Counted from the first letter of the stretch, positions 44,492-53,604 are shown. The stretch: DNA of 64,000 nucleotides from Haloarcula amylolytica JCM 13557 (GCF_000336615.1 NZ_AOLW01000011.1:70441-134440); one strand, 5' to 3'. A program made the numbers and translations. The notes: generated from the sequence alone by a model not told the origin.

Positions 44492-45311
44492 GAACGCGCA
44501 CTCAGCACGGAGCGACCAGACCCAGAAGGGACAGCAAGAGCAGATACTCAAAGTGGAGAACCTACGAAAGACGTTTGGCGGTATTACCGCTGTCGCCGAC
44601 GTCTCTTTCCACGTCGAAAAGGGGTCGATCACCGGCCTGATTGGCCCGAACGGGGCTGGCAAGTCGACGACGTTCGACCTGATTACCGGTGTGCAACGCC
44701 CGGACGGGGGCGAAGTCGAGTTCAACGACACGGAGATAACGGGGTACCGGTCGGATCAGGTCGCAAACCAGGGCCTCGTCCGGACCTTCCAGATCGCACG
44801 GGAGCTATCGGAGATGACCGTGCTGGAAAACCTGCTGCTGGCACCACAGAACCAGGCCGGCGAAGCAGTCTGGCGAGCGGTCCTCCCGCGAGCCAGAACG
44901 AAGGTCGTCGAACAGGAAAAGGAGCTCCGGGAACAGGCCTGGGAGATGCTCGAACTGTTCGAGATCGAACACGTCGCGCACGAATCCGCCGGCAATCTCT
45001 CAGGGGGGCAACGGAAGCTTCTGGAGATGGCGCGCGTGCTCATGACCGACCCCGAGATGGTGCTGCTGGACGAACCGCTTGCGGGAGTCAATCCGACACT
45101 CGAGGAGAAACTCATCGACCGGTTGCACACGCTCAAAGAGCGTGGCTACACCTTCCTCTTCGTCGAACACGATATGGACGTTATCATGAACAACTGCGAT
45201 ACGGTCATCGTTATGCATCAGGGAAGTGTTCTCACAGAGGGGCAACCGGAGGCAGTGAAAAACAACGACAGAGTGCTCGACGCATATCTCGGGGAAGAGG
45301 TGAAAATATGA
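44484..45311 (+). CDS. livG: LIV-type ABC transporter ATP-binding protein LivG (2)
   Basis: A 275-residue ATPase with a 20-residue polar N-terminal extension (Lys/Gln-rich) before the core. Walker A GPNGAGKSTTFD, signature LSGGQRKLLEMARVL, Walker B MVLLDEPLAG, and the LivG-type C-terminal ending YLGEE. ATG 44484 was chosen; it overlaps livM by 8 bases. Overlaps livF by 4 bases. Confidence 0.92.
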   Translation: MSKNAHSARSDQTQKGQQEQILKVENLRKTFGGITAVADVSFHVEKGSITGLIGPNGAGKSTTFDLITGVQRPDGGEVEFNDTEITGYRSDQVANQGLVRTFQIARELSEMTVLENLLLAPQNQAGEAVWRAVLPRARTKVVEQEKELREQAWEMLELFEIEHVAHESAGNLSGGQRKLLEMARVLMTDPEMVLLDEPLAGVNPTLEEKLIDRLHTLKERGYTFLFVEHDMDVIMNNCDTVIVMHQGSVLTEGQPEAVKNNDRVLDAYLGEEVKI

Positions 45312-46012
45312 GTTTGCTGTCGGTGCAGCAGCTGGACGCCGGGTACGGCGACCTGCAGATCCTCACAGATGTCGACATGGAAGTCGGAAAGAGTGAGTAC
45401 ATCACCATCGTCGGCCCGAACGGCGCGGGCAAGTCCACTGTGATGAAGTCGGTGTTCGGACTGACGACGTACATGGGGGGCGAGATCGTATTCGATGACA
45501 GGGATATCGCTGGCGAACAACCGGAAGATATCATCTCGTATGGGCTGAGCTTTGTCCCCCAGAGCAACAACGTGTTCGAGCCGCTGACGGTCACGGAGAA
45601 CCTCAAGATGGGTGCATACACGCTGGACCAGTTCCCGGAAGAGCGGCTACAGGCAGTTTACGACCGCTTCCCGATACTGGAAACGCGGTCAGAGCAGAAG
45701 GCGGGCACACTTTCAGGCGGGCAACAGCAGATGCTGGCGATGGGCCGTGCGCTCATGCTCGATCCCGATCTGTTACTGCTTGATGAGCCAAGTGCAGGCC
45801 TCGCACCGGACCTCGTCGACGAGATGTTTGACCGCATCGACGAGATCAATGACGCCGGAACCGCTGTCCTCCTCGTCGAGCAAAACGCCAAAGAGGCATT
45901 GCGGCGGTGCGACCGCGGCTACGTCCTTGTGCAGGGACAGAACCGACACGAAGACAGTGGTGAAGCACTTCTCAACGACCAGCAGGTTCGCGAGGACTTC
46001 CTCGGCGGGTAG
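45308..46012 (+). CDS. livF: LIV-type ABC transporter ATP-binding protein LivF (2)
   Basis: A 234-residue ATPase, the second of the pair: Walker A GPNGAGKSTVMK, FVPQSNNVFEPLTV Q-loop region, signature LSGGQQQMLAMGRAL, Walker B LLLLDEPSAGLAP. It ends the transporter genes; a 680-base spacer separates it from the 2-oxoacid dehydrogenase operon. Confidence 0.93.
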   Translation: MSLLSVQQLDAGYGDLQILTDVDMEVGKSEYITIVGPNGAGKSTVMKSVFGLTTYMGGEIVFDDRDIAGEQPEDIISYGLSFVPQSNNVFEPLTVTENLKMGAYTLDQFPEERLQAVYDRFPILETRSEQKAGTLSGGQQQMLAMGRALMLDPDLLLLDEPSAGLAPDLVDEMFDRIDEINDAGTAVLLVEQNAKEALRRCDRGYVLVQGQNRHEDSGEALLNDQQVREDFLGG

Positions 46013-46694
46013 CTCCCGTCCCCAAGCACTGGCTTGGAGACTGCTTTTTGCCACAGGAAGGCGTCGACACGAGATACTGTACGGGCCGTCGAGCCGGCAC
46101 GGGCCGTTGAGTCCTTGACGGCCCATAATCAGCGAACGGATTTCCACACTGCAGCCCCGGATTCAGTGTAGTTGTAGATATTTAAACGTATTTAGTTCTT
46201 CACAGCACCTCGTTATATCGACCTATCCGTATTAGCGTCTGAATATATGTTGTGTTACCATCATCACAAGATAGGGAGGGTGGATATAATAGTCAAATAT
46301 GTTGTACTTGTCGTTGTCTCTACGTCCTTTTGGACCAGTAACTGTCACCGCTCACACCGGGATAGCTACTGTGGCGTGTGAACGAATGTCGCACAAACAA
46401 TAAGTATCTACCATGTCAGACTCCACATATGCATCCGGGCTCGAACCCTATCGCCTGCCACGCAGGTCAGCTGTCCCGGCAGTTAATGGATTGGGCACTG
46501 CCCTCTTCCACAGCTCCATTTTTTACATTTTCGACATTTAAACTGGCGTAGACTGCCAGCGCACAGGTGGTCCCTGTGCCCGGTGGAAAACGCCAGCCTT
46601 GAACACGCTCGGGGAGCCGTACTCAGCGGCTGTTCGGGTTATCAGGGTCTGTTGAGGGAGCGTCTGTCAAATACAAAAAACATCATCGAAAACA
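46013..46694. other. Intergenic region holding a decayed zinc-ribbon frame
   Basis: The left 400 bases are AT-rich with nothing recognisable. From about 46431 to 46600 the sequence is homologous to a block at 53338-53502 (see the separate entry). The right end is the promoter region of the E1alpha gene (AAATACAAAAAAC about 15-27 bases before the ATG). Confidence 0.5.
46431..46600 (-). pseudogene. Decayed CxxC zinc-ribbon frame, copy 1
   Basis: Minus strand, stop at 46483-46485: the open frame gives CAGSLRQFKCRKCKKW followed by SCGRGQCPIH, with no usable start codon. Nucleotide similarity to the block at 53338-53502 is clear over the TTTTTTACATTTT tract, CGTAGAC, GGTGGAAAACG and the downstream GCTGTCCCGGCA. 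It ends about 95 bases before the E1alpha gene, which it faces away from. The encoded peptide is unknown. Confidence 0.45.
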
Positions 46695-47843
46695 ATGAAT
46701 ATGAAAAACGAAGCAGGAAGCAAGGACGTGCCAGCGGCCGTCAGAGAAGACTCGGATCTAGTCCAGGTACTGGATGCTGAAGGCAACGTCTTACCACAGG
46801 CGTCTGTTCCGGACATTTCAGACAGGCAGTTACTTGAGTTGTATGAGACTATCAAGCTCGCTCGTCACTTCGACCAGCGGGCGATCAGCTTCCAGCGACA
46901 GGGGCGGCTAGCGACGTACGCACCAATGACGGGCCAAGAAGGGTCACAAGTCGCCACGAGCCTGGCACTTGCCGAGCAGGACTGGCTGTTCCCGACCTAC
47001 AGGGAGCACGCGGCGAAGTACGCCCACGGGATGGACCTTGTGTCCCTTTTCGAGCCACTGAGAGGCTATCGGGACGGGTACGCGATCCCCGATGACGTCA
47101 ACGTGATGCCGGAGTACATTCCGATTGCGACCCAGGTTCCACAGGCCATGGGAATGGCGTGGGGACACAAGCTACAGGGAAAGACCGATACGGCCGTCCT
47201 GTGTCACCTCGGCGACGGTGCGACCTCCGAAGGAGACTTCCACGAAGGACTGAACTTCGCCGGGGTGTTCGACGTCCCAGCTGTATTCGTCTGTAACAAC
47301 AACCAATGGGCGATTTCGGTCCCCCGCGAGCGACAGACGGCGAGCGAAACCATCGCTGAAAAAGCACAGGCCTACGGTATCGACGGCGTTCGAGTCGACG
47401 GGCTGGACCCGCTGGCGGTCTACAAAGTCGCCAGTGCGGCACTGGAGAAAGCCCGGAATCCGGGTCCCGGAGAGCTACGTCCAACGCTTATCGAGTCCGT
47501 CCAGTATCGCTTCGGTGCACACACCACTGCGGATGACCCGTCTGTGTACAGAGACGAATCGGAAGAAGAGGCCTGGCGCGACCGCGACCCTGTGGACCGC
47601 ATTGAAACGTACCTGTACAACGAGGGCATCCTCGATTCCGACCTTGAGAGTGAGATCCAGGACAGTATCGAACAAGAAGTCAGCGAGGCGATAGAAACGG
47701 CGGAACAGACAGAGACGAGTCCGGACAACATCGTCGAGCACGTGTACGAGGACGTTCCAGCGCGGCTCGAAGAACAGCGGGACGAACTGAACCGGCTGCG
47801 CGAGAAGTATGACGACGGCGCGTTCTCGGAGGTGCTGGAATGA
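46695..47843 (+). CDS. 2-oxoacid dehydrogenase E1 component, alpha subunit
   Basis: A 382-residue ThDP-binding subunit of a pyruvate/branched-chain 2-oxoacid dehydrogenase complex. LGDGATSEGDF at about residue 172 followed by VCNNNQWAISVP is the ThDP-Mg motif (GDG-x26-NN), and the phosphorylation-loop region is FGAHTTADDPSVY. It forms an alpha2beta2 tetramer with the next gene product and decarboxylates a 2-oxoacid, passing the acyl group to the E2 lipoyl arm. Its start codon overlaps none upstream; stop and E1beta start overlap as ATGA. Haloarchaeal complexes of this type have been linked to branched-chain 2-oxoacids; the nearby LIV importer and aminotransferase support that here. Confidence 0.93.
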   Translation: MNMKNEAGSKDVPAAVREDSDLVQVLDAEGNVLPQASVPDISDRQLLELYETIKLARHFDQRAISFQRQGRLATYAPMTGQEGSQVATSLALAEQDWLFPTYREHAAKYAHGMDLVSLFEPLRGYRDGYAIPDDVNVMPEYIPIATQVPQAMGMAWGHKLQGKTDTAVLCHLGDGATSEGDFHEGLNFAGVFDVPAVFVCNNNQWAISVPRERQTASETIAEKAQAYGIDGVRVDGLDPLAVYKVASAALEKARNPGPGELRPTLIESVQYRFGAHTTADDPSVYRDESEEEAWRDRDPVDRIETYLYNEGILDSDLESEIQDSIEQEVSEAIETAEQTETSPDNIVEHVYEDVPARLEEQRDELNRLREKYDDGAFSEVLE

Positions 47844-48856
47844 GTTCGACAGCCAGTACGCAGACGGGGCAAAACGCACAGCGTCTCACCCTCGTCGAGG
47901 CGATACAGGACGGGCTGTACACGGAAATGTCACGGGACGACAGTGTCGTCGTTCTGGGCGAAGACGTTGGGAAGAACGGCGGTGTTTTCAGAGCAACCGA
48001 CCAGCTCTACGAGGAGTTCGGCGAAGACCGCGTCATCGACACGCCGTTGGCAGAGGCCGGCATCGTGGGTGCATCGATCGGTCTCGCCCAGACCGGGATG
48101 AAGCCTGTGCCCGAGATGCAGTTCATGGGCTTCATGTACCCTGCATTCGACCAGATCGTCAGTCACGCTGCGCGCCTCCGGAGCCGTAGCCAGGGACAGT
48201 ACTCGGTGCCGATGGTGATACGGGCTCCATACGGCGGTGGAATCCGGGCCCCGGAACACCACTCCGAGTCAAAGGAAGCGTTCTTCGTGCACGAGCCCGG
48301 CCTCAAGGTCGTCTCGCCGAGCACCCCCTACGATGCGAAGGGACTTCTGGCGGCGTCCATCCACGACCCGGATCCGGTCATCTTCCTCGAGCCGAAGTTG
48401 ATCTATCGGGCCTTCCGTGAAGACGTCCCGGCAAAACCGTATGAAGTGTCGCTGAGTGAGGCTGCTGTCCGGCGGGAGGGAAGCGATATTTCAGTCTATA
48501 CGTGGGGAGCAATGACCCGGCCCGCCCTGATCGCCGCGGAGAACCTCAGCCAGTCACATGGCATCGATGTCGAGGTCATCGACCTGCGGACCCTGTCACC
48601 CCTCGATGTAGAGACGATTACGAACTCGTTCAAAAAGACCGGCAGAGCCGCGATTGTACACGAAGCACCGAAGACCGTCGGACTAGGGGCGGAAATCGCA
48701 ACGACGATCCAGGAGGAAGCGCTCGTTCATCAGGAAGCGCCAATCAAACGAATCGCCGGCTTCGATGCCCCCATGCCGCTCCATTCGCTGGAGGATTACT
48801 ATCTGCCACAGGCGGTCCGTATCCAAGACGGCATCCGCGAAACAGTCGATTTCTAA
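47840..48856 (+). CDS. 2-oxoacid dehydrogenase E1 component, beta subunit
   Basis: A 338-residue transketolase-like subunit: VVLGEDVGKNGGVFRAT, DTPLAEAGIVGASIGLA, MQFMGFMYPAFDQI and the C-terminal domain DVEVIDLRTLSPLD. It completes the E1 active site with the alpha subunit. Start overlaps the alpha gene by 4 bases; only one base separates it from the E2 gene. Confidence 0.94.
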   Translation: MSSTASTQTGQNAQRLTLVEAIQDGLYTEMSRDDSVVVLGEDVGKNGGVFRATDQLYEEFGEDRVIDTPLAEAGIVGASIGLAQTGMKPVPEMQFMGFMYPAFDQIVSHAARLRSRSQGQYSVPMVIRAPYGGGIRAPEHHSESKEAFFVHEPGLKVVSPSTPYDAKGLLAASIHDPDPVIFLEPKLIYRAFREDVPAKPYEVSLSEAAVRREGSDISVYTWGAMTRPALIAAENLSQSHGIDVEVIDLRTLSPLDVETITNSFKKTGRAAIVHEAPKTVGLGAEIATTIQEEALVHQEAPIKRIAGFDAPMPLHSLEDYYLPQAVRIQDGIRETVDF

Positions 48857-48857
48857 C

Positions 48858-50390
48858 ATGGTACGCGAATTCGAACTCCCCGATGTCGGTGAAGGCGTCG
48901 CCGAGGGCGAACTGCTTCGCTGGCGGGTTGCGCCGGGCGATTCAGTTTCGGAAGACCAGCCAGTAGCGGAAGTCGAGACCGACAAAGCCGTCGTCGACGT
49001 CCCGTCCCCCGTCGACGGTGTTGTCGAAGAACTCCGTGCCGCGGAAGGTGAGACAGTCCCAGTCGGTGACGTGATTATCGTCTTCCGGGTCGAAGGGGAA
49101 GCCGAACCGGACGGAACTGAAACGCCTGCAGACGACGCCACTGCGGACAGCGGGTACCAAACCGACGACGAAGCACCAACACAGCCAGTCGAAGATACGC
49201 AGTCAGAACCAGCGGTGACACAGCGCGTCCAGGTCGCCGCTCCGCCGTCTGTGCGGCGTCTCGCCCGTGAACTGGGCGTCGATATCTCCAGCATTGCGGA
49301 CTCGTCTCCGGGACGTATAACGGAGTCGGATGTCCGCGCGTACGCGAACACGGACTCTCACTCCTCGACGCAGGCGCAGTCAAACCAGCGGACCGCTGCT
49401 GCAGAGCGACAAAAACAGCAGGCAACTTCGACGCAGTCTGTCAGCCCAGTTCAGGCGAGAAAAACGGCAGACCGGGAGACGACGGTGGCCGTCCCGAAGA
49501 CCAGACACGTCGCAGCCGAGGAAGGGGTCGATCTCGACAATGTCCCTACTGATGAACGAAAGGACGGAGAACCCTTTGTCACGCTCGAAGCGGTCCGAGA
49601 GTACGCAAAGGCCCAACAGCAGGCACAGAAAAAGGATCAAGAAGCGGTAGCCGAGAGGGCAGCGGCTGACGAGCCGGCGCGCCCGGAGTCTCGGACGCCG
49701 TACAACGGGATCAGACAGACGATCGGAGCCGCGATGACGGAGTCGAAATATACGGCCCCGCACGTCACGCATCAGGACGAGGTCGACGTTACTGCGCTGG
49801 TCGACGCTCGTTCGACACTCAAACAGGCGGCCGAGGAGCACGATATACGACTGACGTACATGCCGTTCGTGATGAAAGCGTGTGCCGCGGCCCTGCAAGA
49901 GAACCCACAGGTAAACGCCTCCCTCGACGAAGCAAACGAAGAAATCGTCGAAAAGGAGTATTACAACATCGGTGTCGCAACGGCGACTGATGCCGGGCTG
50001 CTGGTTCCCGTTGTCGAGCACGTTGATGCGAAAGGCCTGCTCGAAGTCGCATCGGAAACCAACGAAAAAACCCAGAGAGCGAGAGAACGGAGTCTTTCGC
50101 CGGAGGAGATGCGTGGCGGGACGTTCACTATCTCGAACATCGGCGGCATCGGCGGGGAGTACGGAACACCGATCATCAATCAGCCGGAAAGCGCAATCCT
50201 GGCACTGGGAGAGATCAAAAAGAAGCCACGGGTTGTCGAAGCCGATGGTGAAGAGACGATAGAACCCCGTCATGTGATGACACTATCGCTGTCGTTCGAC
50301 CACCGAGTGCTCGACGGCGCAGACGCCGCACGGTTCACGAACTCCATACAGAAGTACCTGCGAAATCCAAACCTGCTATTACTAGAATAA
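48858..50390 (+). CDS. Dihydrolipoamide acyltransferase (E2)
   Basis: A 510-residue E2 core protein. Residues 1-78 form a lipoyl domain with the lipoylated Lys43 in VETDKAVVD. A Glu/Thr-rich linker leads to a peripheral-subunit-binding domain at about 129-162 (PSVRRLARELGVDISSI), a Gln/Ser-rich linker, and a second, weaker such domain at about 212-250 (RHVAAEEGVDLDNV). The catalytic domain (about 278-510) has the DHRVLDGA active-site motif. I chose ATG 48858, one base after the E1beta stop. It transfers the acyl group from lipoamide to CoA and forms the core of the complex; it overlaps the E3 gene by one base. Confidence 0.93.
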   Translation: MVREFELPDVGEGVAEGELLRWRVAPGDSVSEDQPVAEVETDKAVVDVPSPVDGVVEELRAAEGETVPVGDVIIVFRVEGEAEPDGTETPADDATADSGYQTDDEAPTQPVEDTQSEPAVTQRVQVAAPPSVRRLARELGVDISSIADSSPGRITESDVRAYANTDSHSSTQAQSNQRTAAAERQKQQATSTQSVSPVQARKTADRETTVAVPKTRHVAAEEGVDLDNVPTDERKDGEPFVTLEAVREYAKAQQQAQKKDQEAVAERAAADEPARPESRTPYNGIRQTIGAAMTESKYTAPHVTHQDEVDVTALVDARSTLKQAAEEHDIRLTYMPFVMKACAAALQENPQVNASLDEANEEIVEKEYYNIGVATATDAGLLVPVVEHVDAKGLLEVASETNEKTQRARERSLSPEEMRGGTFTISNIGGIGGEYGTPIINQPESAILALGEIKKKPRVVEADGEETIEPRHVMTLSLSFDHRVLDGADAARFTNSIQKYLRNPNLLLLE

Positions 50391-51823
50391 TGGTCGTCGG
50401 AGATGTCACTACCTCGACTGATGTACTGGTTATTGGCGCGGGCCCCGGCGGATACGTCGCCGCAATCCGCGCTGCACAGCTTGACCTCGATATCACTCTC
50501 GTTGAAAAAGGAGCGTACGGGGGAGCCTGTCTCAACCGTGGCTGTATCCCCTCTAAAGCGCTGCTAAACGGTTCAGAACTGGCATCGGAGGCGGGCCAGG
50601 CGGAGGAACTGGGGATTTACGCGGACCCAACAGTGGCGCTCGACGAGATGATGAGCTGGAAAGACGGCATCGTCGACCAACTAACGAGCGGTATCGAGCA
50701 ACTGTGTACGGCAGCCGGCGTGAATCTGTTAAAAGGGACTGCCGAATTTGCTGCTGAGAACAAGATCAGAATCGTCCATCAGGGAGAGGGGCAGGGCTCT
50801 GAATCGTTGAAATTCGACCACTGCGTCATCGCAACGGGGTCCCGGCCGATTGAAATTCCGGGGTTCGACTTCGATGACGAGCGCATCGTCTCCTCCGACG
50901 GCGCTCTGAACTTCGAAACGGTACCCGACGAACTCGTCATCGTCGGAGCCGGATACATCGGCATGGAGCTAGCGACAGTCTACAGCCGACTCGGGAGCGA
51001 CGTCTCGGTAATTGAGACCCTAGAGCAGGCGCTTCCCGGCTATCAGGAGGACATTGCCTCGATAGTCCGACAGCGAGCAGCGCGTCTCGGCGTCGACTTT
51101 CACTTCGGGTACACGGCGGACAGCTGGGCAGAGTCGGACGGTAAAGCCGTCCTGACTGCTGTCCCTGCCGACGAGGCGGCGCACGATAGCGATATCGAAC
51201 TCACTGCTGACAGAATACTCGTTGCCGTGGGTAGACGCCCGGTGACTGACACGCTCGGTATCGAAGCTGCCGGCATCGAAACCGATGCTCAGGGGTTCAT
51301 TCCAACGGATAGCAGATGTCGGACGAACAAGGAGCACATTTTCGCGGTCGGCGATGTGGCGGGTGAGCCGATGCTGGCACACAAGGGCTCGAAAGAGGGA
51401 GAAGTCGCAGCAGAAGTAATCGCTGGCGAGCCCGCTGCGGTCGATTATCGGGCACTCCCGGCTGCGGTGTTCACCGATCCGGAAATCGGAACCGTCGGGC
51501 TGACGGAGGACGAAGCTGCGAACGAGGGTATTACCCCAGTTACAGGTGAGTTCCAGTTCCAGGTGTCTGGACGGGCACTAACAGCGAACCGGACAGAGGG
51601 CTTTGTCCGAATTGTCGCCGCAAAAGAAACCGAACGTGTGATGGGTGCACAGATCGTCGGTCCGGAGGCATCCGAGTTGATCGCAGAAATCGCAGCCATG
51701 ATCGAAATGGGTGCAAAGCTTCAGGACATCGGCTCCACCGTCCATACGCATCCAACATTAAGTGAAGCGGTAATGGAAGCCGCACAGAATGCGAGAGGGA
51801 AAGCAATACACAGACAAAACTGA
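50390..51823 (+). CDS. lpdA: Dihydrolipoyl dehydrogenase (E3)
   Basis: A 477-residue FAD disulfide oxidoreductase with GAGPGGYVAAIRAA for FAD, redox cysteines Cys47 and Cys52 in GGACLNRGCIPSK, NAD motif GAGYIGMELATVYSRLG, FAVGDVAGEPMLAH, and the C-terminal HTHPTLSE His-Glu pair contributed to the partner subunit. It reoxidises dihydrolipoamide with NAD. The ATG shares one base with the E2 stop (TAATG), completing a four-gene operon. Confidence 0.96.
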   Translation: MVVGDVTTSTDVLVIGAGPGGYVAAIRAAQLDLDITLVEKGAYGGACLNRGCIPSKALLNGSELASEAGQAEELGIYADPTVALDEMMSWKDGIVDQLTSGIEQLCTAAGVNLLKGTAEFAAENKIRIVHQGEGQGSESLKFDHCVIATGSRPIEIPGFDFDDERIVSSDGALNFETVPDELVIVGAGYIGMELATVYSRLGSDVSVIETLEQALPGYQEDIASIVRQRAARLGVDFHFGYTADSWAESDGKAVLTAVPADEAAHDSDIELTADRILVAVGRRPVTDTLGIEAAGIETDAQGFIPTDSRCRTNKEHIFAVGDVAGEPMLAHKGSKEGEVAAEVIAGEPAAVDYRALPAAVFTDPEIGTVGLTEDEAANEGITPVTGEFQFQVSGRALTANRTEGFVRIVAAKETERVMGAQIVGPEASELIAEIAAMIEMGAKLQDIGSTVHTHPTLSEAVMEAAQNARGKAIHRQN

Positions 51824-52546
51824 CTGGTCGATATTGACCCCTCAGAAACCAGATCTACGACCAAAATCGTTGAATCGACACCCAGCTATGGCCTATCCGA
51901 TACTGTTTACTGAAACGAAACGACAACTCGGGAATAGAACCCTCGCTGAGCGACCGCTACGTTCTTTTCTGGGTATAGATTGAAGCTATAGTCGCCATTG
52001 AAAATCAATGTCCACCTCATCGCACGACGGCAGTGCGGTCAGTGTGTACCTCGTTTCAATTGTTACTGTAGTCTCCAGCGTCGGACAACAGATACGTTCC
52101 AGATTCAGTCGTTCGCGACTGTTTGGCTTGCGGCACCGTCACTGGCACTCAGTTTGCTCTCCTCTTCTTCGGGTCTCGGTACGTCTGTTGGAAGGTTTTC
52201 GTACAGAATTCCTTTGCTCGCGTTGTAGCATGTCATGCGATCTCATGGCTGATGAACTCATATAAAACCGTCCCTTATTCTGTACCGCTGAATATTAATA
52301 TTCCGAGGATATTTATATATTGTCCAATTTTCCAGAACGAGGTTATAGAGTATTTGTTTGGATTCGGTGTCGATGTGGATATATACGACCTGTTTTTTGC
52401 GCTGAAAGTTCAGCTACTGTCTCGTATGCTATCACTTCCTGTCATCTGTCTTTTCTATGCTGTCGGATACAATCCAAAAATATTCGATTATATACTATCT
52501 CGTTGTAGACCTAATATTTGTTCTGATCGCAATCCAAACAGGTGTG
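51824..52546. other. Intergenic region with palindromic element and AT-rich tract
   Basis: Contains copy C of the palindromic element (51986-52071). The stretch 52260-52540 is unusually AT-rich; a 169-residue open frame there on the plus strand has a non-haloarchaeal composition and overlaps the end of the zinc-finger gene, so I do not call it. Confidence 0.5.
51986..52071 (+). mobile_element. 86-base palindromic MITE-like element, copy C
   Basis: CTATAGTCGCCATTGAAAA to GTTACTGTAG. It carries more substitutions than copies A, B and E (CCTCATCGC, GTGCGGTCAG), so it is probably an older insertion. It lies 160 bases after the E3 gene. Confidence 0.72.
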
Positions 52547-52822
52547 TTAGATATCTGGGTATTGTGATGTCATGCATTCCTCTTCACAGAAGAAATGCTC
52601 CGTTATCTCTCCGTCCGGATCACGTATCGTAACCCCGCTGAACTTCATCTGTTCGCTGATCACTTGTCCGCAGTAATCACAGCGGTAGTTCGGTGACCCA
52701 CCGACCAAGACTCGAGTTGACTTGTTTTGGATATTCAGTTCGGCAGCGGCCGTGTTGCCGCTGGCTTCCATAGCGTACCGAGCAGTTGCTAGTGACTGCT
52801 CCGCCTCAGTTTGTCCATTCAT
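52547..52822 (-). CDS. Small CxxC zinc-finger protein, duplicate 1
   Basis: A 91-residue protein of unknown function. The N-terminal half is polar and Ala-rich; the C-terminal half has CDYCGQVISE and, 20 residues later, FFCEEEC, giving a four-Cys metal site of treble-clef kind with an intervening VTIRDPDGE strand pair. It is a clear paralogue of the protein at 53605-53883: same length, same Cys spacing, (V)T.RD..G. and C-terminal (T/S)(A/Q)(R/Y)(F)P. Its upstream region is homologous to the region upstream of the paralogue, in inverted orientation. Confidence 0.75.
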   Translation of the reverse strand: MNGQTEAEQSLATARYAMEASGNTAAAELNIQNKSTRVLVGGSPNYRCDYCGQVISEQMKFSGVTIRDPDGEITEHFFCEEECMTSQYPDI

Positions 52823-52907
52823 CGTTTGTATCGATTCGTTGTTGACAGGGGTCGGACTCGTTCCGTCGACTGTTACACATTACTCTGGATCGCTCTTGTC
52901 GCTTTAC

Positions 52908-53012
52908 CGCCGTTTTCCGCCTATGCCGGGTTACTGCCCGGACTGGGGTGGGCTACGTGGGTTACCGGGGAGAAAGTGTAAAAAACGTATAACCGGACGT
53001 TACAGCCGCTAA
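52908..53012 (+). pseudogene. Decayed CxxC zinc-ribbon frame, copy 3
   Basis: Plus strand, ends at the stop before 53013: MPGYCPDWGGLRGLPG followed by RKCKKRITGRYSR. Compared with copy 2 the second Cys of CPxC is Trp. The nucleotides CGTTTTCCGCC, GGGCTACGTGGG and TGTAAAAAACGTATAACCGG match the other copies. It could still be a short translated peptide, but loss of a metal ligand and lack of a clear ribosome site argue for decay. Confidence 0.4.
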
Positions 53013-53107
53013 TTGGCTCGCTTTCCGGGGCGGTTCTACCGTTTTGGTACCCGGTTCCATACCTCCCAGTACGTGACTTCCGTATTTAATCATTTGGTTA
53101 GTCCCTA

Positions 53108-53192
53108 TTATAGTAGCCATTGAAAATCAATGCACACCTGGTCGCCCGACAGCAGTGCGATCAGGTCTCCATCGTTTCAATTGGTACTATAG
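53108..53192 (+). mobile_element. 85-base palindromic MITE-like element, copy D
   Basis: TTATAGTAGCCATTGAAAA to GGTACTATAG, one base shorter than the others, with changes in the right arm (AGGTCTCC). It sits between the two inverted zinc-finger gene copies. Confidence 0.72.
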
Positions 53193-53337
53193 ATGTCTTA
53201 GAGTGATGACCGCTGCAGGCCCCGGCTACGTTGTGCAGCCTCGCTGGACTCACAGGTTTGGGCCAGTTATTTTCGTTGGATGTGAACGCCACTCACGGAA
53301 CTATTAAGTGAACATCCATTAAAGATAGAGACATGAA

Positions 53338-53502
53338 TCCGGGCGCTGACTGTACGGCTTGGCAGGCAAGCCCGCTGTCCCGGCACTTGATCGGTGCAGA
53401 CCCCCTCACATCCGGTTTTACGTTTTTTACATTTTTCAAATTTTAAACTGACGTAGACCACCACAGTGCGGGCAAACGCCGGCACACAGGTGGAAAACGT
53501 CG
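53338..53502 (-). pseudogene. Decayed CxxC zinc-ribbon frame, copy 2
   Basis: Minus strand: DVFHLCAGVCPHCGGLRQFK, then in-frame stops; a frame change is needed to continue into KCKKRKTGCEGV. In copy 1 the corresponding bases read through as KCRKCKKW, so this copy appears frameshifted. It ends about 100 bases before the zinc-finger gene at 53605, from which it diverges. Confidence 0.45.
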
Positions 53503-53604
53503 GTCCTGGCTGGTTCCCAAACACCAGCCGACGGTTTTCGGGTCGCGATGACCCATCTCACGAAGCGCTGCGACACCAACTACAAACCCATAATCAGCGA
53601 CATC

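Larger units (their letters stand above)
52823..53604. other. Region between two inverted zinc-finger gene copies
   Basis: Holds, from left to right, a decayed zinc-ribbon frame on the plus strand, palindromic element copy D, and a second decayed zinc-ribbon frame on the minus strand. No intact gene is supported. Confidence 0.6.

Noticed and set aside
46431..46600. tRNA gene suggested by GGGTTCGAGCCC on the minus strand
   Set aside because: The sequence around it cannot form a T-stem with the required pairs, and no matching acceptor or anticodon arm is found.
52123..52632. 169-residue open frame on the plus strand
   Set aside because: Low-acid, Cys/Ile/Phe-rich composition unlike haloarchaeal proteins, in AT-rich DNA, and it overlaps the zinc-finger gene on the other strand.
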